Source: Ceratopteris richardii (Eukaryota > Streptophyta > Polypodiopsida > Polypodiales > Pteridaceae). Taken from it: a stretch of 64,000 nt of DNA. The stretch is from NCBI GenBank assembly GCA_020310875.1, contig CM035423.1, positions 125,028,164 to 125,092,163 on the forward strand, read 5' to 3'. Shown here one piece after another: positions 56,184 to 64,000 of this stretch (its first letter is position 1; each line of letters begins with the position of its first letter). The notes beneath the pieces were generated by a model. It was not told where the DNA came from, did no database searches, and was given only the letters and a program-made list of their open reading frames with translations. The position numbers and the translations under genes were made by a program.

Positions 56184-58110
56184 CTACCTAGGAACGAGGT
56201 TTGCTATCTCGGGCACTTGATTGGCTACATGTTTCCACACTTCTGGTCTAACCTTAAGCAGCTCTTCCAAAGTGAGATTGCACTGCACTTTGGTGTTCTT
56301 CACTACCTCTGTGTTCCTAGGTATGACTGAATCTTCGTTTCTTACCATGACTGTAGGTGCTCTCATACAGGTGGACTTTGCTTCCCATGGGCCTGTGAAA
56401 TGGGGTAGTTCTTGTAAAGAATTAGACTCGAAGTCTAATCTTTCTTGAGATTGGGCACTCTCCTGCTCTCCATAAATGGAAGGAAGGTCTTGTGGGAATT
56501 GATCGTGTGTGTCATCCACAAGTTCAATGGGAGGAGGAACTTCACTCTCTTTAGCCCATTTCTCTTCTTGAATCTCTCGCAAGAATTCTGGTGTGTATTG
56601 ATTCATAGAAGAAGAGGTGTCTGGTTCAGTAGAGTTAGGCACATAAGCTTCAGGCACATAGGCTTTCTGGGTAGGAAGACCTGCTCTTTCACTAGCCTTG
56701 TCATGGTGTTGAGGGGCGAGTTCCTCTTGTGATTGTGCAATTAGATTCTCTATTCTTTCTAGGGAGGGGGGGTTGTCTGGTTCAGTGGAATTGGGCACAT
56801 AAGCTTTCGGTGGGGGATGGGTCATGTTTTTTCTTGCTTTATCTCTTTCTTGATTTTTCTCTTCCTTGGCAGATCTTGCAATTATGCCCTCTAACTTCTC
56901 TAGAAGTCCATCCAAGTGTAATTGCATCTTGGCTGAGCCCGAGTAATTGAAAAGGCGACTGGCTTCAAACATAGTCTGAGCCAATGCGACCATTTTCGCG
57001 CAAAGCTTGGTTCTTTCTATCTCTAGGTAAGCTCTAGGGTAGCACTTGTCATGATCCGTTACATTTGGCCCTTCTTGGATTCTGGCCTGATATGCTTTAA
57101 GCATCATGTCTATGTCTTCAGGAGTGGGATCAGCTAATACTGATCCTGCTCGGGGTGGTGGGTGGGTTACGTGGGGTGTATTAGAGGGTGGAGGGATGGA
57201 GGGTGATGGGGATGGTAGCGGTGGGAATGTGTGAGAGTGCGGTTGAGATGTGATCTCTATGATTTTGGCCTTGGTTTCTCATAGACTTTCCTCAAGTTCA
57301 CTCATCTTCTTTGCCCATTGCCTTTTCATACGTTCACGGCCATCTCTCCAAGCTCTTGTTCTCTTCTTATTTTGGCTCTCAGTATTGCTAGCGTCTGGGC
57401 TCTTTTCCTGGCTTACCCCTTGGTTTTGCTGCAATGCTTGAGCTCTAGTGATTACCTGCACTGGTGCAGTGGAAGTGACACTTCCTGTGGAATTGACCAC
57501 TAACCCAATAACATTAATCGGAGTGATTTTTGGCATATTGCTGGGATTCTTGGGACAATCTCGTAAGAGATGTTCCTTTCCGCACTCCTAGCAAAAGCCT
57601 TGGATCGTCACTGATTGGGGTTGTGTAGGTGCAGGCATGGGGCAATCACGTATGAGGTGATCACCCTGGCATCTGAAGCAAGGTCCTCTAGGAAAAGGGG
57701 GTCGTATCTGCCTAGGTTGAGGTCTAGAGTTGGGGTTTGTGTACATGAAATTAGCATATTCAGGCTCCCAAATAGGTTCACTCGGTTCCTCACTGTAGTA
57801 AGACTCACCATGTTCAGGAGACTGCATGTAGTAAGCCTGGGGACTATCAACATGTGTAGAATCAAAGCTATGGTCACTGGGATCACTTTTTGAGATTAAT
57901 GGTGTTACTGGGACTATCGCTCTATTCAGGTTTTCTTCTGCAGCAGCATACTTGACCGGAATCACATTAGTAGGAGCAGGTGGTTGCTGTGCTAGCACTG
58001 GCTGGGGTCTCAGTTGGGCCTGATATTGCGGTTGGTAATTTTGCTGAGGCCTAATATACTGTTGTGGTGAATATTGACTCTGGTATCTGCCTTGTTGAGG
58101 GTATGGCTGA
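56184..58110 (-). pseudogene. Gag remainder of element B (nucleocapsid to end)
   Basis: One minus-strand frame from 58110 to the stop at 56184, broken by TAG (57590-57588) and TGA (57281-57279). It starts inside a Gln/Pro/Tyr-rich stretch. Two zinc knuckles follow, CFRCQGDHLIRDC and (after the TAG) x-ECGKEHLLRDC. Both have CX2CX3HX4C spacing, one residue shorter than the usual knuckle. A basic helix and a Pro-rich region lead to a segment with NVTDHDKCYPRAYLEIERTK, perhaps structural. The capsid-encoding start is lost at the 58110/58111 junction. Confidence 0.75.
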
Positions 58111-58448
58111 CTTTTTATAGTTTTTTAACTAGCTTTGGTCTTGTCCAAACCTAGTGTCCGGCCTAGTTAAAAATTAGGTTCTAGAGCCTATTTGAGGGCT
58201 CAAACAGAGTCTAAAAATTATGAAAATTGATATGTAGCTAGTTCTGATACTCCTCCAGCTCGAGGACTCCTCGGCTTGCACAAAATGGAGTCTATTCTAC
58301 CAAAAACGGAATTTACAATCTTTGTGTAGTGATTACAATCACTTGAGTTGTAAATGGTCCATGGAAAAAATGATTTGGCCTTGTTGCCGTATTGTGCATG
58401 ACTCCTCCGTTGCGCTAGTATGCTCTTCATCTGACTTGTATGCCAACA
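58111..58448 (-). repeat. Element B 5' LTR, U3 only (338 bp)
   Basis: It matches 45678-46015 with six substitutions. It ends exactly at the TATA box, where gag coding sequence is joined directly. The palindrome CGAGGACTCCTCG is at 58261-58273. Confidence 0.9.
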
Positions 58449-58453
58449 GCTTG

Positions 58454-59230
58454 GCAAAAGCATTATTCTAGAATAGATTGCCATTAATGTAAGGCAGCTT
58501 GGCATGACAGAGAAATTAAAAAAACTAAAGCATATGTCCCCTGATTAATGTCGATAAAGTTCAAAAATGTGTATTCCACATGCTTGAACACTTTCAAAAC
58601 TATGAGAATCATGCTAAGTACTTTATTTGTCATTTTTATGGTGATGTCTGGAACTGAGGCATATCATGATAGCCAAAATTCAATAGCCTCCACCATGTAA
58701 TCATCTGTTGGTAAATAGTTGTGTGGTGGGCTCGAGAATAATGGAAAATTGAGCCATTGATTATTTATTTTCCCATCACCTGTTCTTTCCAAAGTTGCAT
58801 CCATGGTCTTTGGCATAGTACAAGGAAAAAAGAGGGATTTACTTGTAATTCTTGCCAGTGCACGTGCAATGAAGGATTCCTTTCTAAAAATTTTCATTCT
58901 AGACCGGATCGGCATTTTTGAATTCTTCTTGTCCATATAAAAAGTAGTTTCTTTAAAGTTCAATTTTTGATCGGGCTCCTTCTGAGTGGTCCTTTTGATA
59001 TATTGATGTGTCTCTTCTTTTAATTCCATATGGAACATTGAATGGTTTCATGACTTGATGTAGATCTTTACTTTTGATCTTGGCTTCTTTCATTACCTTC
59101 ATCACTGCATCTTCAAAATATTGCGTGAGATGGGACACCAATAGTGTTGGTGCAAGTGCCAAGCCTACACACTTGGCTAGGCATGAGAAGTCTTTATGTG
59201 CAAATGATTGGAGACTCATGAGAACCATTG
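58454..59230 (-). pseudogene. ORF-X C-terminal domain of element E1 (before the B insertion)
   Basis: Minus-strand frames align with the ORF-X C-terminal domain of D. NNQWLNFPLFSSPPHNYLP matches CQDWLNYPYFRPPIELP, and DDYMVEAIEFWLS matches GYMMATIRHWLP. An ITIKMTNKVLSMILIVLKVF stretch matches MTVKIFDMMQMVFKVF. It is frameshifted at ~58960 and contains stops. The sequence resumes beyond element B at 45404. Upper flank 59231-59524 is likely more of the same element, unreadable. Confidence 0.6.
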
Positions 59231-59524
59231 CCTATGGATTTTTATCTTTAACCATTTGTAACAGTCAAATTGACTTGGAGGAATATTTGTAAATGCTACT
59301 AAACTCATGGAGTTAGGAGAATCTCTTGGTACGAGTTTCTATAGAGAGAATATCTCCTAGATTAATGGATCATCTTTTTTAGTGAGAGCCAAATTTGAAT
59401 TCAAATTCAAATTTGATCAAAGCATCTATAAAAAATAGTTGTAAAATCTCACGGTGTGCCTCTCCATTTCTGAGCCTTTAGTTGATCCCATTATAGAGAG
59501 TGTGTGGCTCTCCTCATAGCCTAC

Positions 59525-60190
59525 TGTTGCTCTAGCACAATGGCGAGAACCACGTTAAGAAGCTTCACCTCCTTAATGTCAATCCGAGGGAGAGGTAGGA
59601 GTGATATGAAGATCGTGAATGTGAGATGATGTGAGAGTGAAGGTGAGAAGCACAAAGATGCACACACACATACACACACACACACAATGAAGAGACAAGC
59701 AAGACACAATGGAAGGTGGGAAATTAGCTCTATTACTCAAGAATGCTCTTACAAGCTCAAACTAGCTCTATGCTCACACTAACCAAAATGAACCAACCTC
59801 AAAAATGAGCTCTCTAGCTCTTTTTATAGTTTCTAGACTAGTTTTGACCGGTTTCACATCTAGTGACCGGCCTAGTTAAAAAATAGGTCCTAGAGGCTAT
59901 TTGGAAGGGTAAACGATGTCTAAAAATAACGAAAATTGGTACGCGTATTCTACCTAAGCTCCTCAAGCTCGAGGACTCCTCGGCTTGCACAAAATGGAGC
60001 TATGGATTACAAAATGGGGTTTTCTATGATACATATGTTACAATTAGTGATAACAATCACTGTTGAATGTTTGGAGAATTAATAAGAAATATATTTGTTT
60101 GAAAAATTGATCCGCCTGGTTGATCTGCCTGGCTCCCTACTCCTTCTTTACATGCTTCCGTGGCGTCTGTGCCTCTGGCTGCTTCCAACA
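59525..60190 (-). repeat. Element D 3' LTR (666 bp)
   Basis: On the minus strand it starts TGTTGGAAGCAG (60190) and ends GTGCTAGAGCAACA (59525). It is diverged from the B LTR but keeps the TATA box (about 59820-59829), the palindrome CGAGGACTCCTCG (59970-59982) and the CA/GT repeat downstream of the TATA box (59661-59686). A possible left target duplication is CCTAC (59520-59524); the other end is outside the window. Confidence 0.8.
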
Positions 60191-63100
60191 CCCCCCTCCC
60201 TCTCGCTTCTGTCGTCCCTGACAGAACCTTGTTGTGAGGTCTGCCGGATGTAGTTCTGTAGGAGGTCTTGAGCGAGGGTGTGCTCTGATATACGAATGCC
60301 TCGGGCTAGATCAGCCTCGAGTTTCTCCCAGTCGATAGGTTGTGGCTCGTCTGGTGGTGGGAGCTGATAGTGTGTGGAGTACACCATTTGTTCACAGGCG
60401 AATAATTGCAATAAGTGTGTGGGCCTGCTTATAAATACCTCTGAATGGTACTCCCAAAAGCCGGTGGTGAACATTTCTTCGAATGTCTGCTTGTAACATG
60501 CCGGCAGGTATTTGATTCTGCAGTGCCAGGCGTAACACACCCGTAGCGATGGCGTTGTGCTCATATCATAGACTAAATCAAAGTTGCCATGCTCGAAGCC
60601 CGGGGTGTTTACATGGGGAGCCTTGATGCGTCGGAAGACTTTAAAGACCATCTGCATCATGTCAAAGATTTTGACAGTCATGTGCGCGGCAATATCATCC
60701 ATATGCTTTAACCTAGGGAGCCAGTGGCGGATTGTCGCCATCATGTAGCCTACTGTGGGTAACTCGATTGGTGGCCTGAAATAGGGATAGTTCAACCAGT
60801 CTTGGCACTGCTTATTGTTCTGTAGCTTAATAGCAAAGGCAGTCCAAGAGCGGCGTCGTGGTACTGGTCCCCAGCACGGGTTAAATTTTAAGTGCAGCGG
60901 CGCTTTTACCCACGTGCTCATCATCTCTGGATAATTTTGCAATAAATCTTTGCGCCAGTCTGGTTGAAGGATTTCACTTCTCTGCGCCCTTGGTGGCAAG
61001 TCCTCTGGCTCGAATTGAGTGGCATGCGTTGGTTTCATACCTGTTTCCTTCTCTATGGTTAGCTGGTATTCGGCCATTAACATGAAGTACGGTTTATATT
61101 GGAGCTCATGCCCAGATATGTATCGTCGCGGGGCCAATTGAGCAAAGAATGGTGACTGTAAAATTTTCTCTTCAATTATGGCCATGGCATGTAGCTGTGC
61201 CTCTACTCTGGCCGAGTGTGTCGTGCCGAGTTCTTCAACTGTCTTCATCCACGCGGGGGTAGGTAATTCATAGGTCATTTGGCCTTCGGCCGTGACACGT
61301 CCGCCTGGGATGGGTATCGGTTCATATGCCTCTTCAAATGTCTCCTCCACCGGGATAGTGACGGTTTCTTCCTCAGCTGGTAGCTCAGGTGGGGAGTCTG
61401 GCCTTGGTGGTGCTTCATAGACTGCAATTCTAGATTCAAGATTTATTACCTGGGCCCGGAGTGCGTTGAGTTCCTCTAAAATTTTAGGGGCAGGGTCCAC
61501 AGGTGCTTGTAATTCTGCTGCTACTTGTTCTTGTTGTGTTGTTGGTTCTCTGAGCTGTAGCAGTTTGTGATCTTCCTTTAACTTTTGATGCTCTTCGTTC
61601 ATACGATCATAGTCCTCGAGCAATCGCACGTGATCGTCTAGTAACATCCTCATCGATTCGGATGGGATAGCTTTGAATTTGCTCGGACTTAGTGGTTGGT
61701 CTGGATGGTCCAAAGCCGCTTCCAAGTTCTCTCTATTCTGCTCTTGGAGTCTCTGGTTCTCCTCTTTTGCTGCGGCTAAGTGTCTTCTTAGTAAGCCCAT
61801 ATTTCTAGTGAGCATAGCATTGCGGACGGTCTGGGCTCTAAGTAGGTTATCCAAATCCGCGGTGGCCTCTTTGGTTTTCTCCTCACTTTCTAGTTCTAAC
61901 TTGTGATAGGCCTCTCGTAAATCTTGGTATCGGCTGTTCAGTGAGGCGTTCTCAATTGATAACGAATTAAGCTGCGTTTGTAGTTCATTCGTTGTCTTCT
62001 GCAGCTGTTGATAGTTGGTGCCGAGTGATGCAAACTCATCGCGGACTTGCGTCATGCATGTGAACATGTGTTGAAATGCGGTGTCTATGGTGGGCGATAG
62101 TAGTAGTGAAGTGCTAAATGAGGATGCAGTGGGAGTAGATGCAGTGGGAATGGGAAATGGGGTTGGGACAGTGGATGTAGTGGTGATTGTGGAAAATTGT
62201 GACGTGCCTAAATATGAGGGTGTTGTGAGTGGAGTGGGTGGTCGTGAGGTGGATGGTGATATGTCCATGCCATTGGACGTGTTTAGTGTTGTGAATGTGA
62301 AAAGTGGTGTGATTGTGGGTGGTTGTGTAGGTGTGAATACGGGATTTACAAATGCAGTGTAGTTTACAGGGGGAATGGTTGGAGTGGCTTGGTGAAACGG
62401 GGAAATAGGGGTTATGGTAGGTTGGGGAGGTGAGACTGGTGAGAAGGTTAGTGGGGTTAGGAAGGGGAATGGGGGTCTTAGAGGTGGGGGAAACGCTGGG
62501 AAGGATGAAGGGGTGAAGGGGTTAACATATGGATGCGGAGGGTTGGGTGTGGGCATGGTGGTATGAATGGGTAAGGAAAAGGTTGTGGCTATGTTGCTTT
62601 GTACAGGTGTGGATGTGGGGGAAGCAGGTGGGTGTGCGGGGGATACAGGATGGGTTGGTGAAAGATGAGGTGAGAGAGGAGTAGAAGGGGTGGATGTTAT
62701 TTCGAGGATAGTAGTGGTCTGTACAAGGGTAGTACGGGGTGGGGAATCTACAAGGATGGGTTCTGCGGTCAATGAACTTTCAGGGGCGAGGCGTGCCTCC
62801 CTGGCTTGTGCTGAAGATGGAGCTCCTGTTGGTACACGAATATACTCCCCGGGTTTTGAAAGTAGTCGCACTCGGCGGGGATCAAACTGTGGTAGTTGCT
62901 TTCTTTGTAAAAACCTGAGTGCTTCATGGGAGCCTACTGATTTGACTAACTCTCTGAACCCTCTGATGTATGCGTCTTCGAATCCTCCGGAGATGAGTTC
63001 TTGTTCAATTAATGCCTGGCTCTCCTCTTCAGTTAACTTCTTTCGTGCCCAGACTTTCTCCATGGTACGATATAATTTCTTTATAGCCAGTGTGTACGCT

Positions 63101-64000
63101 GCGGCTTCGAAAGTCTCATCCTCATATGTGCTGGTGTCGCCGTGTGTGTCGGTTTGTTGGCCTTGGCCCTCTGTCTGTCCGTCATGTGAGCCCTGGCTGG
63201 CTTCATCGTCGCCTTCCTCGTCGTCTGTTTCGGTTCTTTCTTCTTCAGAGCTCGACACAGCTTGTCCCTGTGGCAGATCTCGTGGTGTGGTAGGGTAGCT
63301 GGGGCGTTCATATTCCTGGGAGAACAGTTGTGCTTCTGAATACTGGAATTCGTTTGAGAATGCATCAGGCATCTCAAAATCAAATGTCGTGTTTATGGGG
63401 TCGGCCTCCATATGTGGTATAGGGAAAGAAAACGCTTCCGCACCAATAGTGGTGGGAGCTTCTACTGTTGTGGTGGTGGGTTCTGAGGTGGCAGCTGCCT
63501 GAGGTGCAGCGGTACTAGTGGTGGCCTCCGTAGCCACTGGTCTGGACAACCTTATGCGAATGGGTTGTACTGTGGGAGCCGCTTCTGTCTGTGGTCGCTC
63601 TGGAGAGGGTTGTGGTGATGGCGGCTCTGGCACTTGAAGGCAAGGGATGGTGCCTCGCATGCGCTTACCTGCCCGTGTCCTACTGGGCTTCCTGGCTTTC
63701 TTCGTTGTGCCCTTGAATGCCTTCAGTTCTTCTCCTGTTAATGCACGCTCGATGGGCAAGTCATAAGCTAAGCACATATAAACAATTCTCGTCAGCGCAC
63801 AACATCCATTAAGCACCTTCTTGCGCTCCCATCTGTGCTGTGCCAGATACATTTGATCTATGATCCAGCTTGCCAGATCAACTGTTTGAGGTCCCGTACA
63901 TGCCAAATACAAACCAAACCAGATTCGTTTATGGGGCATGGTAAATCTGTCCTGAGCTGGGAATGCAAAATGTTGCATGCATATCCTTAGTGGCTTTGAC
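60148..64000 (-). CDS. ORF-X of element D, intact but cut by the window edge
   Basis: Unknown function. The frame is open from the window edge (64000) to the stop at 60148, >1,280 codons without interruption. Counting from M at 63978: conserved N-terminal domain end (1-100, MQHFAFPAQDRF, HKRIWFGLYLA, NGCCALTRIVYMCLAYD), Pro/Thr-rich part, acidic Gly/Gln part (~230-285), helical block (~285-370), Pro/Ser/Thr-rich linker (~390-625), coiled coil (~630-860), acidic stretch, and conserved C-terminal domain (~905-1250, YMMATIRHWLP, YDMSTTPSLRVCYAWHCRIK). The last 14 codons lie inside the LTR, beyond the purine tract. No membrane segment or signal peptide is seen in the visible part. Long maintenance of an open frame suggests recent selection or recent insertion. 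Confidence 0.85.
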   Translation of the reverse strand, partial: SKPLRICMQHFAFPAQDRFTMPHKRIWFGLYLACTGPQTVDLASWIIDQMYLAQHRWERKKVLNGCCALTRIVYMCLAYDLPIERALTGEELKAFKGTTKKARKPSRTRAGKRMRGTIPCLQVPEPPSPQPSPERPQTEAAPTVQPIRIRLSRPVATEATTSTAAPQAAATSEPTTTTVEAPTTIGAEAFSFPIPHMEADPINTTFDFEMPDAFSNEFQYSEAQLFSQEYERPSYPTTPRDLPQGQAVSSSEEERTETDDEEGDDEASQGSHDGQTEGQGQQTDTHGDTSTYEDETFEAAAYTLAIKKLYRTMEKVWARKKLTEEESQALIEQELISGGFEDAYIRGFRELVKSVGSHEALRFLQRKQLPQFDPRRVRLLSKPGEYIRVPTGAPSSAQAREARLAPESSLTAEPILVDSPPRTTLVQTTTILEITSTPSTPLSPHLSPTHPVSPAHPPASPTSTPVQSNIATTFSLPIHTTMPTPNPPHPYVNPFTPSSFPAFPPPLRPPFPFLTPLTFSPVSPPQPTITPISPFHQATPTIPPVNYTAFVNPVFTPTQPPTITPLFTFTTLNTSNGMDISPSTSRPPTPLTTPSYLGTSQFSTITTTSTVPTPFPIPTASTPTASSFSTSLLLSPTIDTAFQHMFTCMTQVRDEFASLGTNYQQLQKTTNELQTQLNSLSIENASLNSRYQDLREAYHKLELESEEKTKEATADLDNLLRAQTVRNAMLTRNMGLLRRHLAAAKEENQRLQEQNRENLEAALDHPDQPLSPSKFKAIPSESMRMLLDDHVRLLEDYDRMNEEHQKLKEDHKLLQLREPTTQQEQVAAELQAPVDPAPKILEELNALRAQVINLESRIAVYEAPPRPDSPPELPAEEETVTIPVEETFEEAYEPIPIPGGRVTAEGQMTYELPTPAWMKTVEELGTTHSARVEAQLHAMAIIEEKILQSPFFAQLAPRRYISGHELQYKPYFMLMAEYQLTIEKETGMKPTHATQFEPEDLPPRAQRSEILQPDWRKDLLQNYPEMMSTWVKAPLHLKFNPCWGPVPRRRSWTAFAIKLQNNKQCQDWLNYPYFRPPIELPTVGYMMATIRHWLPRLKHMDDIAAHMTVKIFDMMQMVFKVFRRIKAPHVNTPGFEHGNFDLVYDMSTTPSLRVCYAWHCRIKYLPACYKQTFEEMFTTGFWEYHSEVFISRPTHLLQLFACEQMVYSTHYQLPPPDEPQPIDWEKLEADLARGIRISEHTLAQDLLQNYIRQTSQQGSVRDDRSEREGGVGSSQRHRRHGSM
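60191..60204 (-). other. Polypurine tract, element D
   Basis: GAGAGGGAGGGGGG on the minus strand directly precedes the LTR start. It lies inside the ORF-X reading frame (codons for EREGG). Confidence 0.8.

Larger units (their letters stand above)
45405..58448 (-). mobile_element. Ty3/gypsy element B (Athila/Tat-like), 13.0 kb
   Basis: Minus-strand order: partial 5' LTR (58448-58111), gag remainder, pol with PR-RT-RH-IN-PR2-tail, ORF-X, purine tract, 3' LTR (46015-45405). Target duplication GCTTG on both sides. LTR overlap of 338 bp shows six differences (98 %). The RT motifs (FLDGFSGYNQ, APEDQHKTAF), lack of a chromodomain and the tRNA-Asp primer site of the related E2 point to the non-chromovirus Athila/Tat group. 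The 5' LTR lacks everything downstream of the TATA box, along with the primer site and gag start. It could not be transcribed normally. Confidence 0.92.

Noticed and set aside
56160..56190. Programmed -1 frameshift between gag and pol in element B
   Set aside because: The frames do overlap by -1 at CCTAGGTAG, but there is no canonical slippery heptamer and the copy already has other damage. A simple indel is as likely.
60148..64000. ORF-X as a classical envelope glycoprotein
   Set aside because: No signal peptide, transmembrane segment or furin-type site is visible in either copy; the sequence is soluble, Pro-rich and coiled-coil-like.

Overview
This window looks like repeat-rich nuclear DNA of a land plant. 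A seed-free plant with a large genome, such as a fern or lycophyte, is my best guess. The evidence is one intact UDP-glucose 6-dehydrogenase gene with an intron near its 3' end, one decayed PLS-type pentatricopeptide-repeat (PPR) gene, and nested plant-type Ty1/copia and Ty3/gypsy LTR retrotransposons. The species call is inference.

Left part (1-25320). Pieces of a Ty3/gypsy family (here 'family E') lie scrambled in both orientations at 1-3465. A 5'-end copia copy on the minus strand (3466-6064) abuts and truncates the 3' LTR of a large non-coding LTR element (6065-25320, minus, LARD-like). That element carries a copia insertion on the plus strand (copia-2, 7882-20901, target duplication CATAT). 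Copia-2 in turn carries a younger copia copy (copia-3, 9757-14806, target duplication GTTTG). Copia-2 also contains a tandem triplication of its gag-protease-integrase segment.

Middle part (25321-37700). A dead gypsy RNase H-integrase fragment is followed by about 1.5 kb with nothing I recognise, a LINE reverse-transcriptase remnant, two long poly-C tracts, the PPR pseudogene (29919-31991) and the intact UDP-glucose dehydrogenase gene (34424-36007, minus), the only convincing functional host gene here.

Right part (37766-64000). Everything is Ty3/gypsy on the minus strand. A degenerate element (E2) and the 3' end of a second (E1) share one LTR (43593-45109) in a tandem arrangement. A 13-kb element (B, 45405-58448, target duplication GCTTG) is inserted in E1's last gene. 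The 3' end of a related element (D, 59525 to the window edge) is inserted next to it. Family B/D/E is unusual. Its pol reads protease, reverse transcriptase, RNase H, an integrase with two tandem zinc-binding modules, then a second aspartic protease and a W-x-P-K repeat tail. Between pol and the 3' LTR lies a very large gene of unknown function ('ORF-X', about 1,430 codons). ORF-X or parts of it occur five times in the window, in three diverged subfamilies, and in D it is open for more than 1,280 codons without a stop. ORF-X, the second protease and a palindrome shared by the LTR promoters are the best candidates for an undescribed system.
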